From Desulfomonile tiedjei DSM 6799 (GTDB lineage: Bacteria > Desulfobacterota > Desulfomonilia > Desulfomonilales > Desulfomonilaceae), in the NCBI RefSeq assembly GCF_000266945.1, contig NC_018025.1, positions 248,001 through 312,000 on the forward strand: a DNA stretch of 64,000 nucleotides, in the 5' to 3' direction. Below, one piece after another: positions 54,129 through 62,269 of the stretch. The position numbers and the translations under genes were made by a program. The notes below the pieces were generated by a model that ran no database searches, was not told the origin of the DNA, and saw only the letters and a list, made by a program, of their open reading frames with translations. Position 1 is the first letter of the stretch. Each line of letters opens with the position of its first letter.

Positions 54129-54483
54129 GCAATTGATGCTTCGCAGCCAAAGAAGTAAAACCCGGGAAACCCTTCTTGGTAAGAAGTGTTTCCCGAGCCC
54201 TTCCCAAGAACTTCTAATATTCGTTTAATTATACCGATTCGCTTTTTGTTTTATAATCTGGCAGGCTGGAGGTATCCTTCGCTCCGGACGACGCAAAGCC
54301 GTCTAATCACTCCGCTCAGAACACCTCAGCCTGCGCTATCTTATATGCATAATTGCGAAATAGTATTAGTTATTTTTTCAATGGAAAAAATAACTAATTA
54401 AACGAGTGTTAAAAGTTTTTTGGAGGGTTTGGGAACCTTTTTTACAAAAAAGGTTCCCTGATCTTACTGCTTTGAAAGCGAAG
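54129..54483. repeat. Long hairpin element, copy C, interrupted by MITE-B
   Basis: Same order as copy A: GGGAAACCCTTCTT/AAGAAGTGTTTCCC (54166-54196), then the long stem with inner arms CGTTTAATTAGTTATTTTTTC, cut in two by MITE-B (54232-54366), and its complement (54384-54404), then GGAACCTTTTTTACAAAAAAGGTTCC, ending TTACTGCTTTGAAAGCGAAG. The right arm contains the stop codon of tatD; the left arm (AATTGATGCTTCGC...AAAGAAGTAA) is a diverged mirror of the end of tatD. Confidence 0.85.
54232..54366 (+). mobile_element. MITE-like element B, copy 2, inserted in a hairpin stem
   Basis: 135 bp, starting TACCGATTCGC and ending GCGAAATAGTAT, flanked by TA (54230-54231 and 54367-54368). Removing the element and one TA restores CGTTTAATTAGTTATT, the exact complement of the opposite arm of the hairpin. 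This confirms a TA target duplication. The opposite-orientation copy is at 3791-3925. Confidence 0.88.
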
Positions 54484-55288
54484 CATCAACTGCGAGACCG
54501 AAGAAGTGCCGGGCGTTTGTGGTGGTTAATTCGCACACGGATTCGTACGGGATACCGAGGACTTCTGCCACTTTTTTCGCCGTATAGACGATATTAGCCG
54601 GTTCGTTGTCTTTTCCCCGGAGCGGTTCGGGCGAGAGAAACGGGCAATCAGTTTCGAGGAGGATACGTTCTTTGGGGCACTTCTGGGCTATGGATCTGAG
54701 CGCATCGTTTTTCTTGTACGTGACAGTTCCCGGGATAGAAATGTGAAAACCCAAAGCTACTGCTCGATCCGCGTCGGCCTGAGTGCCTGAAAAGCAGTGA
54801 ATGACGCCTCCTGCCGGATACGGTGCGGATCTCTCGAGTATCTCCAGCCCTTCTCGATACGCGTCTCTCAGATGTATAACAACCGGTTTTCCCAGGTTTT
54901 TGGCCAGGCTCAATTGTTCTTCGAAGATTCGAATCTGTATGTCCCGGGGTGAATGATTTCTAAAGAAATCAAGTCCGATTTCACCATATCCCACTACCTT
55001 CGGGTGTTTCGCGTAGATTTCCATCTGTGACAAGCCGGCAGCCGCGGCTTCTTTCGCGTTGTGCGGATGAAAACCTACACAGGCGTACACATGAGGAAAC
55101 CGTTCTGCCACATTCAATGCTCGTTCAACATCCTCTAGATCGATTCCTACAGTCACGATGGCTACGATCCCGGCCGAAACCGCATTGGCAACGACTTGCT
55201 CGCATCTTCCGAAGAGAGGGTCCAATTCCAGATGCGCATGAGTATCCACGAGCATCGGTTTCGATGTAGTTTTTCCAGAATGTATCAT
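54464..55288 (-). CDS. TatD-family metal-dependent hydrolase/DNase
   Basis: A 274-residue TIM-barrel metallohydrolase; TatD enzymes are 3'-5' exonucleases for DNA repair and possibly RNA. Metal ligands are in VDTHAHLELD, the Glu of GYGEIGLDFFRNHSP, the His residues in PVVIHLRDAY and VIHCFSGTQ, and the Asp of LLETDCPFLSPEP. The start follows AAGGATTATTGA. The last four codons (LSKQ and stop) belong to the end of a repeat element, so the C-terminus may have been altered by it. Confidence 0.92.
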   Translation of the reverse strand: MIHSGKTTSKPMLVDTHAHLELDPLFGRCEQVVANAVSAGIVAIVTVGIDLEDVERALNVAERFPHVYACVGFHPHNAKEAAAAGLSQMEIYAKHPKVVGYGEIGLDFFRNHSPRDIQIRIFEEQLSLAKNLGKPVVIHLRDAYREGLEILERSAPYPAGGVIHCFSGTQADADRAVALGFHISIPGTVTYKKNDALRSIAQKCPKERILLETDCPFLSPEPLRGKDNEPANIVYTAKKVAEVLGIPYESVCELTTTNARHFFGLAVDASLSKQ

Positions 55289-55351
55289 TCAATAATCCTT
55301 ATGAAAAAGACTGCGGGGACAGTAACGGTTATTTCTCTTTTGCAGAATGCA

Positions 55352-56269
55352 TCATCTCGGAGCGCGCAGATCGAGAAAATAATCGTGCAGCCATTTCTTC
55401 TTCGTTTCCTCAAGTCTCCCGTCCCCTTTCACCTGCCGAATGAAGTGATTCAGCCAGTTCAGCCAGTGAGCATCGTTCGGACGAACAGCCCAGGCCATTG
55501 GTTCGAACGAGAGCGGCGCGAAGTTGCTCGTGAGAAACTGAGAATGTGTTGCACACGCAAGGCGAATAGCAAATTCCTCATCGATGTACGCGTGTGCCCT
55601 TCGTTCCAGGACTTCTTTCGCAGCATGTGCTCTGTCAGGGAATTCCCGGTATGAAGCCTCCGGCAGAAGCTCTTTCAACCGCAGATCTCCCAGACCGCCA
55701 GGAACCGAAACAACAAAGATTCCGCGTTGATTCAGATCCTGTATTCTTTTGAATCGTTCCGCGTTCATGGAGTGTACCAGGAACATGCGGCCCGTTTCCA
55801 GCACGGGTATGGTAAACATTGCCTCGGCATTTCGCTCGGATGTAACCGTCATACCGGATATGACCACATCCGCGTTTCCTGCCACCAATGACGGGAGGAG
55901 TTCTTGCCAGTTGTTGCGTACGATTCTGAGCGCTACTTTCAAACTTTTTGCCGCCATTTCAGCCATATCTGCATCAAAGCCGATTACGCTGCCACCATTC
56001 CCGGCCATTTGGAACGGGATATAACCCACTTGCATGCCGACCCGTAGTTCACCTCGCTGCTTTATTGCCTCGAGAGTGGACGATCCTGTTCCGGAAGTCA
56101 ATTTTCCTGCACCGGACGTCTTTTCAGCGCCCGATGGCATCGGTGCGGATTCCGGAGAAGCCGGCGGCGCCTGTGGAATTTTCTGTGTCGATTCGTTTCC
56201 GCACCCGGCACACAGGGCACAGATCCACGCGAGGATCAGGAAATATCCCATTGATTTGGAAAACGTCAT
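55352..56269 (-). CDS. Extracellular solute-binding lipoprotein, family 3 (amino-acid type)
   Basis: A 305-residue periplasmic binding protein. A hydrophobic signal sequence ends in LCAGC, an imperfect lipobox, with Cys as the likely lipid-attachment site, followed by a Pro/Ser-rich tether (~25-65). The binding fold starts at LEAIKQRGELRVGMQVGYIPFQ and has the family signature GFDADMAEMAAK. No permease or ATPase gene is near, so it is an orphan; such proteins can also be sensors or serve a transporter encoded elsewhere. It lies 53 bases downstream of the MinD-like gene on the same strand. Confidence 0.87.
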   Translation of the reverse strand: MTFSKSMGYFLILAWICALCAGCGNESTQKIPQAPPASPESAPMPSGAEKTSGAGKLTSGTGSSTLEAIKQRGELRVGMQVGYIPFQMAGNGGSVIGFDADMAEMAAKSLKVALRIVRNNWQELLPSLVAGNADVVISGMTVTSERNAEAMFTIPVLETGRMFLVHSMNAERFKRIQDLNQRGIFVVSVPGGLGDLRLKELLPEASYREFPDRAHAAKEVLERRAHAYIDEEFAIRLACATHSQFLTSNFAPLSFEPMAWAVRPNDAHWLNWLNHFIRQVKGDGRLEETKKKWLHDYFLDLRAPR

Positions 56270-56322
56270 GAATCAGACCGGCAGGAAAAAATCTGCGGTT
56301 CCGGAATGGAATCGCAAACGTA

Positions 56323-57342
56323 TTATGGCGCGAAATTCACTCCGGGAAAAGCATTGAAATCACCATTGCACCGAATGTGATCGAATCCGAGATTGCGAGA
56401 GACCTCCATGATCTCCCGGACGTCTCGATAGAAATTGCGAAAATCAACGGAATCCACCTCATCTGCGCTGAGTGCTTCCATCAAAGTCTTCTGCAAACAG
56501 TGATACTCCTCCAGTCCAGCAGCACAACAGGTTTTCTCGCGTCCGATATTCTCTCTCTGGAGGTCTACCAACAATGCCTGGAGGACTTGTCTGAGCCTGC
56601 CTTGATATCGTTCTCTCGTCGCGAATTCTATTGCAGTGGCAAGTTGCACCAATTTCAACGAAGTCTCGGAGGCAGGATTCAAGGTGATAAAAGGGACGCG
56701 AGCATCTCGCGCCTCAGGCACAGAGGGCTCTTCAGGGACAAACCAGGCGCAATCCATAGGAATCCCCAGCATTCTGGCAAAATCGTGTTCCAGACGATTG
56801 CACATGATTTCCGCAAGTTCAGGAGCCGGAGCCCTATTGAGAATGACGTGGATGTGCTTGCCTCGACAAATATCGGCAAGGTTTCGGATAAAACGAAAGC
56901 TCTCGGAAGCCTCCACCTGTTCCGGGGTTATCACTGCGAGAACATTTGACGCGGAATCAAGAACCGGAATCAGACTGTCGGGAACTCCTTCAGGAGCATC
57001 CGCAATGATGAAATCAGTCTTCTGCAGTTCATCGAGACGGTCAAAGAGCAGCTTGTTTTCGCGCTCGCCGATTATCGAAGCTTCATCAGATTGGACTATA
57101 AGATCGAGATTATTGCCGCAGTGAATGACTGCTTCTTCAGCGGAACACAGGCCCGCTGCAAAATCGTAGGTCGAGTGGAGAGGTTCGATTCCGAAATAGG
57201 AGCACATTCCGGTCTTTGAATTACCCAATTCGACAAAGGTAACGCCAAAGCCCATGAAACCGAGAATGGTCGCTATATTGAAGGAGAGGAAAGTTCTTCC
57301 CGGAGCGCCTTGGCCACCAGTGAAAGCGACAATTTCACACAT
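56323..57342 (-). CDS. MinD/ParA-like P-loop protein with an altered Walker A motif
   Basis: A 339-residue protein of the SIMIBI class. The start at 57342 follows AAGGAGTCTTCT. The N-terminus reads FTGGQGAPGRTFLSFNIA, where MinD/FleN proteins have KGGVGKTT: both the signature Lys and the P-loop Lys are missing (Arg in the second place). The Switch-like FIIADAPEGVPD (MinD: xDxPxG) and the later VLAVITPEQVEASESF are kept, so the fold is secure. It may bind nucleotide weakly or not hydrolyse it. The C-terminal ~100 residues are extra and helical. The function is not known; a role in placing a cell-surface structure is possible. Confidence 0.78.
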   Translation of the reverse strand: MCEIVAFTGGQGAPGRTFLSFNIATILGFMGFGVTFVELGNSKTGMCSYFGIEPLHSTYDFAAGLCSAEEAVIHCGNNLDLIVQSDEASIIGERENKLLFDRLDELQKTDFIIADAPEGVPDSLIPVLDSASNVLAVITPEQVEASESFRFIRNLADICRGKHIHVILNRAPAPELAEIMCNRLEHDFARMLGIPMDCAWFVPEEPSVPEARDARVPFITLNPASETSLKLVQLATAIEFATRERYQGRLRQVLQALLVDLQRENIGREKTCCAAGLEEYHCLQKTLMEALSADEVDSVDFRNFYRDVREIMEVSRNLGFDHIRCNGDFNAFPGVNFAP

Positions 57343-57591
57343 AGAAGACTCCTTCGAATACAATAATATCGTCAATATTACCATATTTACATTATCATGA
57401 CAACGAAACAGAATAATATCGGTTAAAATAAACTGATATCACGGTGTTTTTAGACGATGTTTTATAAAAAGGACAGTCTATTTCTGAAGAAAAAAGAAAG
57501 GCGTGGGCCGGAATCCCGGCCTGAGTGTCACATAGGATTATCTATAGCCTTGAGTTAAGGTGAAGGGTTCAGAGAGGGACCGCGTATGCGG

Positions 57592-57945
57592 TTAGTGGAC
57601 GTAATCCGTGCATCCCGGACAACAGTTTTCAGACATTACGGTGCGAATAATCTCGGGTTCGATAATGCTCATGCAGGTTTGGTCGTCTATCTTGGTTTCG
57701 ATAAACGACACGAGGTTTTCGAAATCACCTTTGGTGATCACGGGAAATTGATCTGATCGATCGGACACGTAGTCCAATGCCGTGAAATTTCCGGTATGCG
57801 GATCGACCTCTCCGGAAATTTGGACTACTTCAACGTTTTCGCCGGAGGTGTACCGGCCGACAATGGCTAAACCTCTGGACTTTGAAAAGTAGAGGATTGC
57901 CATTTTGTAAATACCGGAAGACTGGAACAGCTCAAACGGATTCAT
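57592..57945 (-). CDS. Hypothetical protein with a C-terminal CCPGC motif
   Basis: A 117-residue protein with AGGA eight bases before the start; an internal Met 14 residues later is possible. It looks like a small alpha/beta domain (MAILYFSKSRGLAIVGRY; VEVVQISGEVDPHTGNF) with three Cys clustered near the end (NCCPGCTDYVH). That cluster could bind a metal or take part in redox chemistry. The family is not known. It is isolated from its neighbours. Confidence 0.6.
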   Translation of the reverse strand: MNPFELFQSSGIYKMAILYFSKSRGLAIVGRYTSGENVEVVQISGEVDPHTGNFTALDYVSDRSDQFPVITKGDFENLVSFIETKIDDQTCMSIIEPEIIRTVMSENCCPGCTDYVH

Positions 57946-58527
57946 CGCATTTTCCTATATTTGAGAGAACTCATGTGTAAGGATTGTTGGTGAGGTTAAT
58001 TTATCAGCGCGAGTGCCAGATGTCAAGTCCAACAGCAACTTTAGGTTGTTTCAGGTGACTTCGACATGCACCGGGTGAAGTACCGATTGGATGTTCCAGG
58101 TTTCCCTCTCGGGAATTGCCGTAAGAACGGGGCGAGGTATTATCTACAAAAAAAATCAAACTCTGTACGGCCTTTACAAAAAATTCTTTCTTTTTCCGAT
58201 CGAGAATGTCACAGTGGAAAGAAGAAACGTATATGTAAAGTCAATCCGTACTATGACGGTGTTTCCTCGTCCAGGCATAGTACGAAATTCCTTGTCCGAG
58301 GATTCATATATACCTGCCAATTCCCCGTTGTTTTCTGAAACCGAACCCTTTAAACGAGCAAACCCGCTCGAGTCTTCTTTGCAGATTTCCGGACGGAACT
58401 TCTCAAAACGGCGTTGACTCCGGTGAAAGGTGACTAAACATTATGAGTGTGGCCGTAAGCTTCACGTGCAAAACTTTCTCCGAAGCGGGATTGCAATGTA
58501 ACGTCTGAGCTGCACAAGGAGGATTGT
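57946..58527. other. Long 5' region of the receiver-GAF gene, no gene seen
   Basis: About 580 bases without a credible gene. A 21-codon frame at 58444-58509 has no good ribosome site. The base composition drops in A/T-rich patches near 58140-58190. Regulatory sequences for the four signalling genes downstream should be here, but I see no clear palindromes. Confidence 0.4.
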
Positions 58528-59463
58528 ATGAATGCTACGAGAGACCTACATGCGACAATTCTGGTAGTGGATGACGAACAGATCGTTCATGAAAGTATAC
58601 AGAGAATACTGGACCAGGACGGGCACCGGGTAATCAGTGCGATGAGAGTCGATCAGGCTCTCCAGGAGCTTGAAAAGAAGCATTTCGACCTGGCACTCAC
58701 TGACCTGAAGATGCCTGGAACCGGCGGGATGGAAGTGGTGAGAGCCATAGCAGAGAACCACCCGGACATGGGAGTGGTGGTTTTCACCGGTTTTCCCACA
58801 GTAGATTCGGCAATCGAGTCCATGAAATTGGGCGCACTGGACTATCTTCCCAAACCGTTTACACCGGAAGAGTTGCTTCAAGTTACGCGTAATGCTCTGC
58901 AGAAAATTGAGAAATTGAAAAAAGAGCGGGAAATGGAAAAGATCTATGCCGAGGCCGAAAAGGCGTTGAAAGCGAGTCTCGATCTACGTGAAATCTTCGA
59001 TTTGATCTGTTCGAGTGTGTCTCGGCTCTTCAATGTCACAGGAAGCGCGGTCTTGATGTTCCGCAAGAAGGACCAGACCCTGGAACTCGCAGCTTCTTGC
59101 GGGTTGAGCGAGATGTACGTAAGAAAAGGAGCGTTGGACAGTTCAAGAAGCATTGCTGAAGCGATGAAATCCGGCCGGGCGGTTTTGGTTCAAGAATCGG
59201 AATTTGACTTGAATCTTCAGTACCCCGACGAAGCGAGAAACGAGAAATTCTCTTCTGTTCTTTCCATTCCTTTGAAGTTGGAAGATTCTGTCTTCGGATT
59301 TCTCAGGCTGTATAGTACCGAAACCCGCACCTTCAGTGATGATGAACTGGATCTTCTCATGAAGTTTGCCGAACAGGCCACTCGCGCCCTGGAGAACGCG
59401 ATGACGTACGAGCGAGTCCGAACGGAAATCGAAGAGCTCAAAAAATACTTGCCTCAAACGTGA
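58528..59463 (+). CDS. Receiver-GAF response regulator, copy 1
   Basis: A 311-residue protein behind a strong site (CAAGGAGGATTGT). Residues 1-125 are a receiver domain with acidic pair VVDDEQ, phosphoacceptor Asp in LALTDLKMP, Thr in VVFTGFP and Lys in YLPKPFTP. A coiled coil follows and then a GAF domain (~150-300; SVSRLFNVTGSAVLMF, FSSVLSIPLKLED). No DNA-binding or enzyme output domain is present, so it may act through protein contacts. It is clearly paralogous to the next gene along its whole length. Confidence 0.88.
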   Translation: MNATRDLHATILVVDDEQIVHESIQRILDQDGHRVISAMRVDQALQELEKKHFDLALTDLKMPGTGGMEVVRAIAENHPDMGVVVFTGFPTVDSAIESMKLGALDYLPKPFTPEELLQVTRNALQKIEKLKKEREMEKIYAEAEKALKASLDLREIFDLICSSVSRLFNVTGSAVLMFRKKDQTLELAASCGLSEMYVRKGALDSSRSIAEAMKSGRAVLVQESEFDLNLQYPDEARNEKFSSVLSIPLKLEDSVFGFLRLYSTETRTFSDDELDLLMKFAEQATRALENAMTYERVRTEIEELKKYLPQT

Positions 59464-59557
59464 TTCCTGTCGGAATGCACGAGAAGAAGCAGTATCGCAT
59501 GAATTGGTTGTATTCGTTTTCCGACCGCTCTGATCTTAACGTGTGGAGGAGGACACA

Positions 59558-60502
59558 ATGGTAAAAGAACAAGAGAAGATTCTGGTATTGGATGATAAGG
59601 ACATCGCTAGCGACAGCGTACGCCGGATTCTCGAATCCGAATATATTGTGCATGTCTCCAACTCGGTCTCGGACGCTCTGAACATGCTCCATAACGGCGG
59701 TTTCGACCTGTTGATCACGGATGTGAGAACACCTGACGCCAAGGATCTGAAGACCATGGAATCTGTTTCCGAAGTGGATCCCAATGTCTCGTTCATTGTG
59801 ATTACGGAATCCTCGACAGTCAATTCAGCGGTCGAAACAATGAAATCGGGAGCAGCAGATTATGTGACAAAGCCCTTCACTCCGGATCAGCTTACCGATT
59901 TGGTACATCGAGTCCTGGAGAGTCGTAAGATTCGTCTCGATCAGAATTTTCGAGACCGGCGTTTTGAGGAGTTGAAGAGAAAGATTTCTTCTACTCTGAA
60001 TCTCAAAGAAGTGCTGGGATTAATCGTCGAAGGTATCGTGACTATGGCAAAAGTGAAAGGAGCCACTTTGAGTCTTCTGGATAAAGACCGTGAAATGCTG
60101 AGGGTCTATGCCTATTCCGGCTTGAGCAAGGAGTATGTCGATAAAGGACCGTTGGATTCTTCAAAGAGCATAGGAGAGTCCATCATAAGCGGGAAAGACG
60201 TGTGGGTCGAAAATGCCGCCACCGATCCCAGACTCCAGTATCCGGCCGAAGCGGTAAGAGAGGGAATCTCCTCCATACTGAGCCTACCTTTGATTGTCCG
60301 AGGTATCGTAATAGGATGTCTTCGGGTGTACACTGGAGAGGTCCGGACCTTCAGCAAAGATGAGATTGACTTTCTACACAAATTTGCCGACCAGGCCGCG
60401 ATTGCCATTGAGAATGCCCGGTCGTATGAAGATGTGATGGATGAGTACGAGGTGATCAAAGACGATCTGTGGGATTTCTTCGACCCGTATGGGTATCTTT
60501 AA
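59558..60502 (+). CDS. Receiver-GAF response regulator, copy 2
   Basis: A 314-residue sister of the preceding protein. The Met at 59558 is used because GGAGGAGGACACA precedes it. The receiver has LVLDDKD, the Asp in LLITDVRTP, FIVITESS and YVTKPFTP. The GAF domain (~150-300) shares phrases such as GPLDSSKSIGE and ISSILSLPL with copy 1. It ends in an acidic tail (DDLWDFFDPYGYL) not present in copy 1, a plausible docking peptide. The two arose by tandem duplication and stand upstream of two sensor kinases. Confidence 0.88.
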   Translation: MVKEQEKILVLDDKDIASDSVRRILESEYIVHVSNSVSDALNMLHNGGFDLLITDVRTPDAKDLKTMESVSEVDPNVSFIVITESSTVNSAVETMKSGAADYVTKPFTPDQLTDLVHRVLESRKIRLDQNFRDRRFEELKRKISSTLNLKEVLGLIVEGIVTMAKVKGATLSLLDKDREMLRVYAYSGLSKEYVDKGPLDSSKSIGESIISGKDVWVENAATDPRLQYPAEAVREGISSILSLPLIVRGIVIGCLRVYTGEVRTFSKDEIDFLHKFADQAAIAIENARSYEDVMDEYEVIKDDLWDFFDPYGYL

Positions 60503-60526
60503 ATCCGGAGAACACAAGAATCTCAG

Positions 60527-62269
60527 GTGCGCCCCGGTTCTATAAACCTGCTGAAAGCGTGTGGCATGATATCCGAGAGCGGATCTGAAACCACTGAACG
60601 ATTCCATGATCGGGATAGTGAACGATCCCGGCTTGAAAAAGCCATACCTATTTCTTCCCGGCAACCCGGTTGGATTGTAAACAGTATCTATCTATTGGAG
60701 AAGATCCTGCCGAAAGCCCTCAAACCTCGGCCGGGTGTTCTGCTCTCATTCAAGAATAGAATACTGCTCAGTACTTTCCTGGTCATGATCGGGGTAGTCA
60801 TTACCATCGGGATAATACTCCAGGTCACAGTTTTCCCCCAATTGGGCGGGGATTCCCCAGCAATCAAATATTTGAAAGTCATTCACCTCTTTGTTAGTCT
60901 GGTTGTTATCGCATTGAGCTGTTTGTTTATCGAGCGCATTTCAAAGAAGATCACTATGCCTCTGATCGAGTTGACGTCGCGTGCCGATCAGATCAGCCGT
61001 GAAGCGGGCGCAAGCACTGCGTCCTCCGACCAGTCCGGGAATGATTCCCTGGAGCAGAACGAAGGGGCTGTCCTTGTTCAAGGAGACGAGATCCATCAGC
61101 TCACAGTTTCTTTCAACAGAATGCTCGTGCATTTAAAAGCGTCTGAAGCGCGGCTGAGGGAATCGGAGGAAAAATATCGATTCCTCTTCGACAACGGGCC
61201 GTTTCCAATCTTCCTCATAGACGCGGAAACCACGATGATTTTGGACGTGAATGCGAGAGCAGAGGAGGACTATCAGTACGCACGGGAGCAACTCCTTGCC
61301 ATGAGCTTCGCTGACTTGGGGTTAGACCAGGACAGGAAAGCAACTGTGGCACGGTTGCAGCAGCTCTTTTCTACGGAAGTGACGCTGTTGCCGGTCATGC
61401 AACACCGACGCCGGAATGGCTCGCTGTTTATGGTGAATTACCAGGCTTCGTTGATCACATATCAAAATAGACCGGCAATCATAGCTGCGGTTTGGGATGT
61501 AACGGAGCGACTGGAGAAGCATTCTCAGCTCATTCAAGCCGGAAAGATGGCAACCCTGGGAGAAATGGCAACCGGTATTGCTCATGAGTTGAATCAACCA
61601 CTCAGTGTTATACGTCTTGGCTGCGATTATTTGCTGAAAACGACGCAGATGGGAAAATCTCTCGCATTCGATGACATGAAGAACATCACGGAAGACCTTA
61701 CAGCGAGCGTTGACCGAGCATCGAGAATCATCAACCATCTCAGACAGTTCGGGAGAAAAACCGATGAGACTATGACGAGGATTGACATCAACGACCCCAT
61801 TCGGAACGTATTTACCCTCCTTGGCACTCAGTTGGAAGCGAACAAGATAACATGGAATCTGCGGCTCTCAGAGGACTTGCCTCACATCATAGGCGATGCT
61901 AATCGGCTCGAACAGGTGTTCATGAATCTGATCCTGAATGCGCGGGACGCAATGCTCTCCGGGGACTATACAACCTGTGAGGAACGGGAATCGGAACATG
62001 TTATTCACATAGCATCGAATTCTGAACGGGGCAGGGTTGTGGTTACCGTTTCCGATACCGGGCCGGGCATTCCGCAGTCCATTCGAGACAAGATATTCGA
62101 GCCTTTCTTCACAACCAAGAAGATCGGTGAGGGAACCGGTCTCGGTTTATCCATCAGTTACGGCATAATTCGAGAACACAAAGGTACCATAGAAGTAGAA
62201 CCTCATTACAAAAAGGGGGCTTCTTTCCGGATGACGTTTCCTGTTCCTGACATCGGAGTTACCTCATGA
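60527..62269 (+). CDS. Membrane histidine kinase with HAMP and PAS domains
   Basis: A 580-residue sensor kinase. It starts with a GTG at 60527, or possibly the ATG at 60566. Two membrane helices (~80-105, ~125-145) enclose a short periplasmic loop of ~20 residues. Then come a HAMP linker (KKITMPLIELTSRADQISRE), a PAS domain (~215-330), a HisKA domain with H-box GIAHELNQPLSVIRLG and a HATPase with NLILNARDAM, DTGPGIP and GEGTGLGLSIS. HELNQPL kinases often work with receiver proteins of the Fis or CheY type. It overlaps the next gene by ATGA. Confidence 0.9.
   Translation: MRPGSINLLKACGMISESGSETTERFHDRDSERSRLEKAIPISSRQPGWIVNSIYLLEKILPKALKPRPGVLLSFKNRILLSTFLVMIGVVITIGIILQVTVFPQLGGDSPAIKYLKVIHLFVSLVVIALSCLFIERISKKITMPLIELTSRADQISREAGASTASSDQSGNDSLEQNEGAVLVQGDEIHQLTVSFNRMLVHLKASEARLRESEEKYRFLFDNGPFPIFLIDAETTMILDVNARAEEDYQYAREQLLAMSFADLGLDQDRKATVARLQQLFSTEVTLLPVMQHRRRNGSLFMVNYQASLITYQNRPAIIAAVWDVTERLEKHSQLIQAGKMATLGEMATGIAHELNQPLSVIRLGCDYLLKTTQMGKSLAFDDMKNITEDLTASVDRASRIINHLRQFGRKTDETMTRIDINDPIRNVFTLLGTQLEANKITWNLRLSEDLPHIIGDANRLEQVFMNLILNARDAMLSGDYTTCEERESEHVIHIASNSERGRVVVTVSDTGPGIPQSIRDKIFEPFFTTKKIGEGTGLGLSISYGIIREHKGTIEVEPHYKKGASFRMTFPVPDIGVTS

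Noticed and set aside
56323-57342. CooC-type nickel insertion ATPase for the CO dehydrogenase
   Set aside because: CooC needs an intact P-loop Lys and a CxC metal motif; neither is present, and the gene is 13 kb from the acs operon.
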